From: Leptolyngbya sp.
GTDB lineage: Bacteria; Cyanobacteriota; Cyanobacteriia; Leptolyngbyales; Leptolyngbyaceae
Assembly: GCA_003249025.1 (NCBI GenBank)
Contig: QBMH01000006.1
Span: 1 to 64,000 of the forward strand
DNA: 64,000 nt
Reading direction: 5' to 3'
In this document: positions 8,208 to 16,596 of the stretch, piece by piece
Position numbering within the stretch: the stretch's first letter is position 1
How the letters are laid out: each line of letters starts with the position of its first letter
Notes under the pieces: generated by a model
Told to the model about the DNA's origin: nothing
What the model saw: only the letters and a program-made list of their open reading frames with translations
Databases searched by the model: none
Program-made: the position numbers and the translations under genes

Positions 8208-10865
8208 CTAGGGTGTAGGGCAAGTTCCCGGCAAAAGCCAGGGAATTGGCGGTTCAGTCGTAGAGGCTTGAGCAACGAGAACCACGTTACCATCGGAATC
8301 CACTTTCCAACCCTGTGCCTCAACAATTTCAAATGATAATTTTCGATTTTGTGATGCTGGCGGAGCTGATTTAGGACGGGTAAAGGTTGGCTGCCAAGGT
8401 TGGGGACTGTCTCCACTAAAGTTGGGTGCATCGTCTATCGGACTGCCGACGCTTGGCTCCGGTGATACTACACGAGTCATCGTTTCTGCTCCATCCTGCT
8501 GTAATGCTGTAGTTTTCCGTTCGGATATCTGGTTCTTCTCTGGCACTGTCACCCAACTGGCTGTGATGGATTCATCGGTCAAATTTTCTACGGGACTACT
8601 AGGCAAGCCGCCGCGCCCCGTGCTGACCAGTCGCCCTGAAGATAGCTTTCCTCTAGAATCGCAGCCCTCCGCAATCAGGTTAGTAACATCGGTTAAGCGA
8701 ATCGGTAAGGCGACTGCGCCGCGTTCTGGGTCAATATCTAAGATGCTGAGATCCACCGTGCCGTTTAAGCCAAACCGGGAACTCGCATCAATGTCATTGG
8801 TCGCCGTCACATCGGCTCGACGAGCAATGTCAGTCAGTTTGTACGCCAAGATAGAAATGCCGCCGCCGTTGCCCGTAAAAGCGTTTGCTCGAATGTTGCT
8901 GTTGCCAATAGGTTTGCCAGAAACAATAAAGGCGCGATCGCCGCCCAGCCGAAAACTACTGCCTGTGATGAAAATATTGCCACCGTTCCCCCCGGCTTGA
9001 GCCGTGCCCGCCTCAGTGGAAATATTGCTGTTGTTATTGAGGATTAAAACTCCCACCTGAAGCTCAATATTGCCCCCTTGTCCCGATTTAGTGATGGCTG
9101 AGATTCGAGCGTCCCGATCCAAATAGACTCCCAGACCCGTAATAAAAATGTCTCCAGCGGGTCCACTGCCGGCATTATCCACGCTGATTTCTGCCCCATT
9201 TCGCAATTCGAGGACTTTCGCTCCAATCACAATGCCTCCGGCGGCTTTAGAAACTCCAGGTTCAACGGTGCTAAAAATGCCGCTGCTGTTGCCGTCGATT
9301 GTGAGGCGATCGCTAGCAACTACCAAAATCAACCCCGCATCCCCATTGCCCAGGGTTGAAGTCGTCAATCCCGACGCTGCCCCATCAATCAAAATAGAAT
9401 TGGCTGCTAAAATTACCCCGCCAGCACTGCCATTTGCGGTTTTGTAAACAATACTGCCGATCGCGCTGCCATTGGTAATCGTGATGCTGTCTTGAGCCAC
9501 TGCCAGCACTGCCCCCGCATTGCCATTTCCCGCAGTACTGGCATTGAGTACCGAGCCATTTGCCAGCAGAATCGACCCCGCATCAATAAACACTGACCCC
9601 ACAATTGGCTTACCCGCCTTTCCCAACACGGCATCAAACACATTGCCAGCAAAATCGTTCGTGCCAAACTTGCCGCTGCCGCCCTCATCGATCACACTGA
9701 AAAGTCCCGATCCATTCAGGATAGAAACCGTGCCCGGTGCCTGCAAAAAGACCACTCCACCATCCCCCACACCTCCCGATCTCACAATGCTTTGCAAAGT
9801 CGATTGGTTGTTGATTTCAATCGAGTCTGAGGCAATTAAGTAGATATCCCCGGCATTTCCGGCTCCAGCGGTTTCTGCAAACAGTCTGCTGCCGTTCGTG
9901 ACAGTAATCGTTTTCGCCTGAATGGAAATATCTCCGCTGGCGGTATCTCTGGCGCTGGTATTAATAATTCCGCTATTGATTAACACTTCTCCCTGAGCAA
10001 CGGTGGGAAGTTGAAAGCTAAAGCCAGAATTGCTTAAATTTAAGCCGATGGTTCCAGCCCCAGCAACCGAGGCAATTTCAACCCGTCCACCCCGCGCCAG
10101 CAGTCGCCCTCCATTCATGGTTACATCGCCACCCAGCAACAAAAGGCGTTGATCTGCAAAGACTCCAAGCTGACTACCATTTACTGAAATGTTGCTCGGT
10201 CGCGTTTGAGCTACCAAAAAACCACTAGGATCACCGACGAGTGTTAATAAGCTGTCTGCTCCACCGGGAGACCGAGCATTAAATTGACGAGTCGGATCAT
10301 TGCCCCAAATCAAAGCATCCGTAGTGGTGGCGACAAAACTGCCTCGTCCGCTAACGCCTCCAATGTCTAGCGCCGCATTTGGACCAAACACAATTCCCTG
10401 TGGGTTAATCAGAAACAAGTTGACACTGGTGCTTTGAGTTTGAATTAAACCATCAATGATGGAAGCGTTGCCCCCCGTTACCCGCGCTAAGATGTTGCGA
10501 ATAGCTGTCCCACTCTGAAAAACAGCCGACTCGCTACCGTTCAAATTAAAGCGGCTAAAGCTATGGAATAGGTTAGAACCGGAAAGATCAGTTCGCCCTA
10601 ATGCTTCTTGAATCAGATAAGCGTTGGGGTATCGTGTGGGCAAGCCTGGTAGGTTGGGATTATTGAGGGTGCCATTGGGAGTGATGGGAATGGCTCCCGC
10701 AGGAGTGCCCAGAGTGCCATCGGTCACAATGTTTTGGGCAGCGGCAGGACAGGTTCCCCCAAAGAAGACACTACTTTGACTGATTAGAAAGCTTCCCGCG
10801 ATCGCAAATCCTCTTACAAGGGGCGATCGCAGCAATCCCCGTATTTCACTGTAGATTGCAGCCAT
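8208..10865 (-). CDS. Two-partner-secretion exoprotein (TpsA, filamentous-haemagglutinin-type)
   Basis: An 885-residue secreted protein with a signal peptide (about 1-43, ending AAA-Q). A TPS/haemagglutination domain follows (about 45-300), with the conserved NPQGIVFGP at about 154-162. Then comes a repetitive beta-helix region (about 300-690) rich in G/N/S and phrases such as I-x-NGS and GNAGD. The C-terminal tail contains an IAEGCDSRG cysteine segment, a low-complexity linker and an EAQGWKVDSDGNVVLVAQ block characteristic of cyanobacterial members. It should be exported by the neighbouring TpsB and act as an adhesin, contact-dependent effector or surface protein; no toxin domain is evident. 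First gene of the tpsA-tpsB-CHAT operon; the promoter must lie in the 196 bases shared with the divergent LOG gene. Confidence 0.88.
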   Translation of the reverse strand: MAAIYSEIRGLLRSPLVRGFAIAGSFLISQSSVFFGGTCPAAAQNIVTDGTLGTPAGAIPITPNGTLNNPNLPGLPTRYPNAYLIQEALGRTDLSGSNLFHSFSRFNLNGSESAVFQSGTAIRNILARVTGGNASIIDGLIQTQSTSVNLFLINPQGIVFGPNAALDIGGVSGRGSFVATTTDALIWGNDPTRQFNARSPGGADSLLTLVGDPSGFLVAQTRPSNISVNGSQLGVFADQRLLLLGGDVTMNGGRLLARGGRVEIASVAGAGTIGLNLSNSGFSFQLPTVAQGEVLINSGIINTSARDTASGDISIQAKTITVTNGSRLFAETAGAGNAGDIYLIASDSIEINNQSTLQSIVRSGGVGDGGVVFLQAPGTVSILNGSGLFSVIDEGGSGKFGTNDFAGNVFDAVLGKAGKPIVGSVFIDAGSILLANGSVLNASTAGNGNAGAVLAVAQDSITITNGSAIGSIVYKTANGSAGGVILAANSILIDGAASGLTTSTLGNGDAGLILVVASDRLTIDGNSSGIFSTVEPGVSKAAGGIVIGAKVLELRNGAEISVDNAGSGPAGDIFITGLGVYLDRDARISAITKSGQGGNIELQVGVLILNNNSNISTEAGTAQAGGNGGNIFITGSSFRLGGDRAFIVSGKPIGNSNIRANAFTGNGGGISILAYKLTDIARRADVTATNDIDASSRFGLNGTVDLSILDIDPERGAVALPIRLTDVTNLIAEGCDSRGKLSSGRLVSTGRGGLPSSPVENLTDESITASWVTVPEKNQISERKTTALQQDGAETMTRVVSPEPSVGSPIDDAPNFSGDSPQPWQPTFTRPKSAPPASQNRKLSFEIVEAQGWKVDSDGNVVLVAQASTTEPPIPWLLPGTCPTP

Positions 10866-11030
10866 TGTTTCTGATGGTAAACAGGGTTTTTAAGAAAGCT
10901 GGAATTTCAAGCTGATTCAAAAATCTCATGCTTTCCCAATTTGGGCAAGATATTTTTCTTTTCCACATAAGAAAGTCGATCGCTGGGCTATATCCTGAAA
11001 TGCGATCGCAGGTTAGGACGAAAATCTAGA

Positions 11031-11036
11031 TACAAT
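11031..11036 (+). promoter_or_regulatory. Candidate -10 element (TACAAT) for the LOG-family gene
   Basis: TACAAT lies 25 bases before the ATG at 11062, with a purine-rich ribosome site (AGAGGGAA) between them. No convincing -35 hexamer sits at standard spacing, so this is a weak call. Confidence 0.4.
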
Positions 11037-11061
11037 AAAATGCTGCCAGTAGAGGGAATGC

Positions 11062-12132
11062 ATGACCACGTCTTCGTCGTTTAATGCCTCTGAATCACTC
11101 CGCACTGATCTCAATCAGTTACTTGATCGACTTCCACAGACTAAACATGGAGAACTGATTCAGTTAGCGTTAACAACGCTAGTACGAATGACCGAGGACG
11201 AAATCGATCGCCTTGACTGGAAAATTTTGAACGCGTCCCTCCAAGATATGGAACGCGCCTTCAAGATCCTTTATCCCCATCGTCACGTCCGCAAAATCTC
11301 TATCTTTGGTTCTGCTCGCATCCCATCTGGCACAGCGGAATATCAAATGGCAGCAGGCTTTGCCCGTCGTATTGCCGACTTGGGATTTATGGTAATAACC
11401 GGCGCGGGACCCGGAATTATGCAGGCTGGCAACGAAGGAGCCGGACGAGAAAAATCGATCGGGCTGAGTATTCAGCTTCCCTTTGAGCAAGGATCAAACC
11501 CTTTTATTGAAGGCGATCCCAAGCTCGTCCCCTTCAAATACTTTTTTACCCGAAAACTGTTCTTTCTCAGAGAAAGCGATGCCCTTGCTCTCTTTCCCGG
11601 TGGCTTTGGCACCCTAGACGAAGCATTTGAATGCCTTACCCTATGCCAAACAGGTAAATCACTGCCAATTCCCCTTGTCCTGATCGATCGCCCCGGTGGC
11701 GACTATTGGCACGACTGGTTAGAGTACGTGCAAAAACAACTGCTGAAGCGTGGCTTAGTCAGCGCTGACGATTTCAGCCTGTTTACCATTACCGACCAGC
11801 TAGATGAAGCCTGTGACATTATCACCCGCTTCTACAGTGCCTTCCATTCCTGCCGCTATGTGGGCAATCGCCTAGTCATGCGCCTCAACATCGAAATTTC
11901 TGATAAAGCCGTCGCTCATCTAAACCACAACTTTAGCGACATTTTGGTGAAAGGACAGATCGAGAAGAGTCATGCGCTTCCTCAAGAAGCCCAAGATATG
12001 TCCATTGGTAAATCTCGGCTGCTGCTCCACTTCAATCAACGCGACTTGGGACGGCTCTATCAAATGATTAATGAAATCAACCGCCTTGGCTGTGAACCCT
12101 CGGAAGACGTGCCCCATCCAGAACGAAAGTAA
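11062..12132 (+). CDS. LOG-family (lysine decarboxylase-like fold) protein
   Basis: A 356-residue soluble Rossmann-like protein. The central domain carries ISIFGSARIP (about 79-88), a glycine-rich GAGPGIMQAGNEGA (about 114-127) and the family signature PGGFGTLDE (179-187). LOG enzymes release active cytokinin-type bases or hydrolyse nucleoside 5'-monophosphates at the N-glycosidic bond. This protein is longer than the roughly 200-residue LOG core, with an N-terminal extension of about 75 residues and a C-terminal extension of about 100, as in the larger TIGR00730-type subgroup. Such proteins are often mis-annotated as lysine decarboxylases. The ATG is preceded by AGAGGG. Divergent from the tps operon. 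Substrate unproven. Confidence 0.85.
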   Translation: MTTSSSFNASESLRTDLNQLLDRLPQTKHGELIQLALTTLVRMTEDEIDRLDWKILNASLQDMERAFKILYPHRHVRKISIFGSARIPSGTAEYQMAAGFARRIADLGFMVITGAGPGIMQAGNEGAGREKSIGLSIQLPFEQGSNPFIEGDPKLVPFKYFFTRKLFFLRESDALALFPGGFGTLDEAFECLTLCQTGKSLPIPLVLIDRPGGDYWHDWLEYVQKQLLKRGLVSADDFSLFTITDQLDEACDIITRFYSAFHSCRYVGNRLVMRLNIEISDKAVAHLNHNFSDILVKGQIEKSHALPQEAQDMSIGKSRLLLHFNQRDLGRLYQMINEINRLGCEPSEDVPHPERK

Positions 12133-12220
12133 AGAGGGAATAGGTTTCGGGTTTTAGGTTCCACCTCTTTCTTCCCCCTTCTGGTCTCGCCACAGACTTG
12201 GATACCCGCTAGAATAATCA

Positions 12221-12478
12221 AAGGTTTACTACGGCGTTGGTGACTACCAATAATGTTTTATGATCTATGCCTTCTGAATAAGGGAACTACGAAGTCTGGC
12301 GGCAGTAGACCGGGCATGTAACTAGAAATAGTCATGTAATCCCGGAAACTTAAAGTACAGGCGATTGGTACCCACCTGGTCTAGCACCAGGTCAAAAACT
12401 GAGGTAAGACGGCGTTGTGGTGAACCCCACAAATTTTCAAATCCCTCTATTTATTTCATTATGAATAGGGGGATTTTT
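12221..12478 (+). ncRNA. Candidate structured non-coding RNA of unidentified family
   Basis: The 300 bases after the LOG stop codon carry no gene but show strong secondary structure on the plus strand. Hairpins are TTGGT/ACCAA (12237-12250), a long one with CCGGG-CATG-ACTA closed by a GAAA tetraloop (12310-12345), ACCTGGT/ACCAGGT (12374-12392) and TTGTGG/CCACAA (12415-12432), followed by a strong intrinsic terminator. The GNRA loop and the terminator's T tract both indicate the plus strand. TAGAAT at 12210-12215 could be a -10 element, so the 5' end given is a guess. It could be a 6S-like RNA, a riboregulator, or the structured 3' UTR of the LOG mRNA. I see no tmRNA tag reading frame or SRP-RNA motif. 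Confidence 0.45.
12439..12478 (+). terminator. Intrinsic terminator of LOG/candidate ncRNA transcript
   Basis: A 13-base arm AAATCCCTCTATT (12439-12451) pairs with AATAGGGGGATTT (12464-12476) with one G-T wobble, followed by a T-rich run. It faces the 3' end of rnpB, which comes from the other strand. Confidence 0.85.
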
Positions 12479-12516
12479 GATTTTATTGAGCGACGGGGCT
12501 TGAACAATAGATTTAA

Positions 12517-12962
12517 GGAAAGAGCAGGGCATAAGCCGGGTTCTGTTCACCTCAAAAGGGGACGGTTATCTATCTAAGGCGGTTGTTGCCAAACGCCTTT
12601 AGCGGACTCGCAAAGATGCATTGCATCCCTGCCGGAGCGGGAAAAAGACCAACCCTATCTCCTACTGCCTTGCATCCAACCGGGGTTTACCTAGCCAGCA
12701 CTTCTCAATGCTGCTGGTGCGCTCTTACCGCACCCTTGCACCCTTACCTGTGAAGAGGTAAGAGGCAGGAGGGGAGAGGCAAAAGGGTTCCCCCTTGCCC
12801 CTCGCCCTCCGTCCCTCACCTTTGTTCCATCGGCGGTATATTTCTGTGGCACTATCCTCACGATCGCTCGCACTGGGCGTTACCCAGCAAGTTTGGTCTT
12901 TCGGAAGCCCGGACTTTCCTCGAATTGCATGGCAACTCGCAACCATCTCGCCTACTCTTTCC
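12517..12962 (-). ncRNA. rnpB: RNase P RNA, catalytic subunit
   Basis: The ribozyme that matures tRNA 5' ends. On the minus strand I see the near-universal 5' block GAGGAAAGTCCGGGC (12907-12921), a CACAGAAATATACCGCC segment (about 12829-12850), GGTAAACCCC, GATAACCGTC, and the conserved 3' block ACAGAACCCGGCTTA (12532-12546). Helix P1 closes the molecule: GGAAAGAGTAGG at the 5' end pairs with CCTGCTCTTTCC at the 3' end (12517-12528). The ends are set by P1 and by a -10 element at 12969-12974. Length is about 446 bases. The P12 region (about 12745-12825) is enlarged by a repeat-like insertion that pairs with itself; the same repeat lies upstream of the gene. Bacterial type A overall. Confidence 0.95.
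12750..12771. repeat. Repeat copy inside the rnpB P12 region
   Basis: These 22 bases match 12978-12999, just outside the 5' end of rnpB, at 20 of 22 positions. The copy forms one arm of the enlarged P12-like hairpin of the RNA. Confidence 0.75.
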
Positions 12963-12968
12963 AAATCT

Positions 12969-12974
12969 AGTGTA
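12969..12974 (-). promoter_or_regulatory. rnpB -10 element (TACACT)
   Basis: TACACT on the minus strand lies six bases before the first base of helix P1, the spacing expected for a -10 box. The place of a -35 box is taken by repeat DNA and no consensus hexamer is seen. Confidence 0.6.
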
Positions 12975-12977
12975 GTT

Positions 12978-13064
12978 GAGAAGAGGGAAGAGGCAGGAGA
13001 AAAAAGGGAAGAGGAAAAAGGGAAGAGGGAAAAAGGGAAGAGGGAAAAAGGGAAGAGGGAAAAA
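12978..13064. repeat. Purine-rich short tandem repeat array at the rnpB promoter
   Basis: On the plus strand three perfect 15-base units GGGAAGAGGGAAAAA (13020-13034, 13035-13049, 13050-13064) follow a shorter 14-base unit (13006-13019) and a degenerate segment (12978-13005). The array fills the space between the rnpB -10 element and the 3' end of the gene at 13085. Confidence 0.9.
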
Positions 13065-13084
13065 GGGAAAAGAAGAAGCTTAGA

Positions 13085-13795
13085 TTATTTTGGGTTCCAC
13101 GGTAATCCAGCGTACCAGGGTAATTTTTTTAAGATGAACTTGCAGCGTAGTTGGATGCGATCGCCCCCGGCACTGTAGGTAGAGCCAATCAGCCGCAGCG
13201 CCAGATCTAGGCTAAACTCCAACGGGTCTATGCCTGCGATAAATCGGGCATATTTTTTCTGGGGGGGAGCATCTTTACTTTTTTTAAGTGCTTCAAAGTC
13301 TAGCAATGGCTTACTCACTTCCATTTCTAGCGCCACAGCAGTATCTTTGTCGCTTGGCTCTTTTCGTTTTAAAACGTCTTCTGCGGTGATTATTTCTTTT
13401 AAGGTTGCACCGGAAGCAACAGTACTAAAGACTTGATTTTGAAACAAGTCTAAGGTGGTTCCAGGGACCAGACGGGTGACGCGGCGCGATCGCCCTTGCA
13501 AATCGGTTGTGGCACAATAATCCCAATCGATAAAAATAGAATGGCTCTGTGATTTGTTGGTCACTTTGACTCCAAACTGTTTGAGCTTGTCATCTTTACC
13601 AAACTCATAGCGCTTGTCAAAATCAAAGCCGATGCCGACTATATCCTGAAGATTTTGAGTAGCTAACTGCTGCTTTAGGGTGTCTTCATCCAACGAAACC
13701 GTATATTCATCGTTAAAACTGTTCACAATATTGGACAGTGCCCAGGCAATAGCAACGAGGTAAATCACCAAAATGATCGGGTCTGTGGGTCTCAT
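13085..13795 (-). CDS. Membrane-anchored protein of unknown function, coupled to corA
   Basis: A 236-residue protein with one N-terminal membrane segment (about residues 6-25) and a soluble remainder. That part looks like a beta-rich domain (FGVKVTNKSQSHSIFIDWDYC), followed by a charged helical stretch and a basic C-terminus. I do not recognise a family. Its ATG overlaps the corA stop codon in an ATGA, so translation is probably coupled and a link to ion transport is possible, but that is inference. The 3' end is only about 20 bases from the purine-rich repeat array. No catalytic motif is apparent. Confidence 0.75.
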   Translation of the reverse strand: MRPTDPIILVIYLVAIAWALSNIVNSFNDEYTVSLDEDTLKQQLATQNLQDIVGIGFDFDKRYEFGKDDKLKQFGVKVTNKSQSHSIFIDWDYCATTDLQGRSRRVTRLVPGTTLDLFQNQVFSTVASGATLKEIITAEDVLKRKEPSDKDTAVALEMEVSKPLLDFEALKKSKDAPPQKKYARFIAGIDPLEFSLDLALRLIGSTYSAGGDRIQLRCKFILKKLPWYAGLPWNPK

Positions 13796-15012
13796 CGAGA
13801 ATTGCCTGACCCTCCGATTTTTTTATCCGATCTTTTGTCAGAACCACTAGGATGCTTCACGGCAGACATATTATCAAACCAGCCTCTGCGCCAAAACAGA
13901 GTCACCATTGAGATCGAGATCGCCAGCATCACCGCTAAACAGAGAGGATATCCCCAGTAGGCATTCAACTCTGGCATATTCCAGGGCGACTTCTCGGTAT
14001 TAAAGTTCATGCCATACACTCCGGCAATAAACGTCAGCGGAATAAAAATAGAAGAGGTAACCGTCAACACCTTCATCACTTCGTTCATTTTGTTGCTGAC
14101 CGACGACAGATAGATATCCATCAAGCTAGAAGCCAGTTCTCGATAGGTTTCTACCATATCTAATACCTGGATCGTGTGATCGTAGCAGTCCCGTAAGTAA
14201 ACCCGTACATCACTGCTAATCAAGTCACTGCCATCTCGAATCAAAGCATTAATGGCATCGCGCTGAGGCCAAATTGCCCGACGTAGGGTGAGTAAATCCC
14301 GTTTAAGATCATGAATCTTTTGCAGGGTTTGACGATTAGGACTCGCCACGACCTCATCTTCCAATTCTTCTAGCTGTTCACCATAAATCTCTAAGACTGG
14401 GAAAAATCCATCAATAATGGAATCTAGCAGAGCATAGGTTAGATAATCAGCCCCATTACAGCGAATTGCACCTTTGCTCGTGCGAATGCGATCGCGGATG
14501 GGACCAAAACTGTCGTAGCGGGGTTCTTCTTGCACCGTGAGCAAGTAGTGCCTGCCTAAGATAAAGCTCACCTGCTCGCTTTCAAACGAGGCTTCATCGT
14601 CCCGCAGGGTGACCATGCGCGCGATGATCAACAGTTGTTCTGGATGTTCTTCTACTTTAGGGCGCTGAGGCACGTTTACCACGTCTTCTAACACGAGTGG
14701 ATGCAGCTTAAAAACTTTTCCCAATCGCTGCATGATGTCTTCGTTGCCAAACCCTTTTACATCCACCCAGGAGATTGAGTCTGTGTCGAGATAGGGGATA
14801 ATTTCTTCGGGTGTGGCTAGTTCACAGCGACTCGCGTCCTCTTTACAGTAGTCAATTAATACGATAACGGGGGGTAGCGCTTTGGGGTCAATATCAAGCG
14901 TCCCTGGAGTTTCGCCGGGGGTGTGATAGTGATAGTCAATGTAGGAGTTGTCGTCTTCAAGGTCGGGAGAAACTGTTTGCATCACGAGGGGGCGTAAGCG
15001 ATGATCTACCAT
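13792..15012 (-). CDS. corA: CorA-family magnesium/cobalt transporter
   Basis: A 406-residue divalent-cation channel of the inner membrane. The large cytoplasmic N-terminal domain (about 40-330) is alpha/beta and coiled coil. Two C-terminal membrane helices follow, with the family signature YGMNF at the end of the first (in FIAGVYGMNFNTEKSPW) and the second at about 365-385. The family forms a pentameric Mg2+/Co2+ channel. The start at 15012 has AGAGG upstream; an ATG ten codons later is also possible. The N-terminal tail is longer than in E. coli CorA. It precedes the unknown 236-residue gene, with coupled translation. Confidence 0.92.
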   Translation of the reverse strand: MVDHRLRPLVMQTVSPDLEDDNSYIDYHYHTPGETPGTLDIDPKALPPVIVLIDYCKEDASRCELATPEEIIPYLDTDSISWVDVKGFGNEDIMQRLGKVFKLHPLVLEDVVNVPQRPKVEEHPEQLLIIARMVTLRDDEASFESEQVSFILGRHYLLTVQEEPRYDSFGPIRDRIRTSKGAIRCNGADYLTYALLDSIIDGFFPVLEIYGEQLEELEDEVVASPNRQTLQKIHDLKRDLLTLRRAIWPQRDAINALIRDGSDLISSDVRVYLRDCYDHTIQVLDMVETYRELASSLMDIYLSSVSNKMNEVMKVLTVTSSIFIPLTFIAGVYGMNFNTEKSPWNMPELNAYWGYPLCLAVMLAISISMVTLFWRRGWFDNMSAVKHPSGSDKRSDKKIGGSGNSR

Positions 15013-15093
15013 GCAGGAAACCTCTAACCAATTTTTAAGAAGAGCGATCGCTACTAAGTCATTGCTAGTGTACTGTTGCTAAGGCTGATGGAA

Positions 15094-16440
15094 TTATTGC
15101 GATCGCAATAATTCCTTGCCATTTTGCACTGCCACTAGATTGACCTTAAGTGGACCTGCTGTCAGTGTAGTTGCCTCAGCCACGGTTCTTAGCTCGATTG
15201 TTTCGTTATACCCTTGCAGCTTTTCGATAAATGTCAGCAAATCTTGCACTCGCCCATTGCCAATTTGCACCGTATCGGTCAAAATTCCTAAACGTCGTGC
15301 CCGGAATCCTGCCGCTGTCACTAAAAGGTTAATTCGCTGCTGAATTTGAACTTCACTGAGGGTCGCTGGATTAAGAGACGTGGCGGCAATCAAATCTCCT
15401 TCTCGAAAAACCACCTGGTTGGGCGCAGCTTCTGCAAAAACTTGAACTAAGTTTTCTCCAATCAGGTAGTTCGCTGCCGAAGAAATACGCACCACATAAT
15501 CTTGACCATTGCTGACTTGCTTCGTTAGTTGATCTACTTCGGCTTTAGTAATTTGAATAATTTGCCCCTCTGGTTTCGTGCCGGGTCGTACCAACTGAGT
15601 TGCGGTTCGATTGGCTTCTCGTAAAAGCTGATCGATCGCGGCGGGAGTAGAGAGTGGGTCAAGAATCCGAACCACCGCAGAAGAGAGTACCTGTCCCCGC
15701 TGGATTGCCACATTACCCCGGCGCAATCCCTCTGCTTCTCGCTCTAGCTTGCCAATTTCTTGTACCAAAAAATCTTGCTGGGCTTCTAGCTGTTTCAGTC
15801 GTCCTTCTCGCTCACCAATCACCGCGTTTTTGGCTTTAATTTCCTCTTCTGCCACTGCCACCACTCGACCCTGCTCGGCTTGCAGTTGGCTAATATTTGA
15901 GCGAAATTGCAATACTTGCTCAGAGATAGTGGCAAGTTGACTACGGTTTTGTTCGAGGGTGCGTTGGATTGCAACGCGATCGCTCAGGGCACGGTTGCGT
16001 TCGGCGATCGCGCTTTTTAAGGAGCCACCAATCGTCTGAATCTGTTTTTGAGTACCAGTTAATTGTTTTTGGGCAGCAATTTCCTGGGCTTTTGCCCGAT
16101 TTAATTCCGCTTCAGTGCGTTTCTTTTGAGCTTGGGCAGTTTCTAATTGGCTTTTTGCACCGTTTAGGTCAGCGCGTGCCCATCTCAGCTTGCGCTGAAG
16201 AGTGCCTAACTCAAATACTCCAGTGCGGAGTGGACCGCTGGTTGCAAATAAAATTCCTAAAGTAGAGGCGGCAACTGCAATCCCAGTCAAAATCGTGATT
16301 AGGGTAGCCGTGCGACGGGGGCGCAAGTTAAATAGGCTAAGGCGAGCTTTACCGACCTTAGTGCCAATGCGATCTCCAACCGTGGCAATCACACCCCCAA
16401 TCACCAAAATTGCAAATATCAGGATCAGCCCCGTAGACAT
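15094..16440 (-). CDS. DUF3084 membrane-anchored coiled-coil protein
   Basis: A 448-residue protein with two N-terminal membrane segments (about 3-22 and 45-67) around a basic loop (KARLSLFNLRPRRTAT). A long coiled coil follows (about 75-240, rich in Q/E/A/K), then a globular C-terminal domain (about 250-448). This arrangement matches the DUF3084 family, conserved in cyanobacteria and of unknown function. The two-membrane-segment plus coiled-coil design suggests a structural or envelope role, which is inference. It lies between ntcA and corA on the same strand; the gap to ntcA is 156 bases, so it may have its own promoter. Confidence 0.85.
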   Translation of the reverse strand: MSTGLILIFAILVIGGVIATVGDRIGTKVGKARLSLFNLRPRRTATLITILTGIAVAASTLGILFATSGPLRTGVFELGTLQRKLRWARADLNGAKSQLETAQAQKKRTEAELNRAKAQEIAAQKQLTGTQKQIQTIGGSLKSAIAERNRALSDRVAIQRTLEQNRSQLATISEQVLQFRSNISQLQAEQGRVVAVAEEEIKAKNAVIGEREGRLKQLEAQQDFLVQEIGKLEREAEGLRRGNVAIQRGQVLSSAVVRILDPLSTPAAIDQLLREANRTATQLVRPGTKPEGQIIQITKAEVDQLTKQVSNGQDYVVRISSAANYLIGENLVQVFAEAAPNQVVFREGDLIAATSLNPATLSEVQIQQRINLLVTAAGFRARRLGILTDTVQIGNGRVQDLLTFIEKLQGYNETIELRTVAEATTLTAGPLKVNLVAVQNGKELLRSQ

Positions 16441-16596
16441 CGCTGCTCCAAACCAAAACGCCCTAACCTTTGCAATGCAAATAGGGGCAAACTCATCTGT
16501 AGCCTACCCCATGAATCTTTTATGATGACTTCTACTAAGAAGGTAATTTTTGAGCGCACAACGCTTAGTTCTAATCAACTCCTCGTCTCTAGCTCG

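Noticed and set aside
11062-12132. Lysine decarboxylase
   Set aside because: The PGGFGTLDE signature is that of LOG proteins, long mis-annotated under that name; no PLP site.
12221-12478. tmRNA, SRP RNA or glutamine riboswitch
   Set aside because: No tag-peptide frame or alanyl acceptor, no conserved SRP loop, and no GACGGAAGUAGG-type core.
12795-13178. Plus-strand open frame with KREKG repeats
   Set aside because: It runs antisense through rnpB and through the 15-base purine-rich array; the repeats in the protein are just the DNA repeat.
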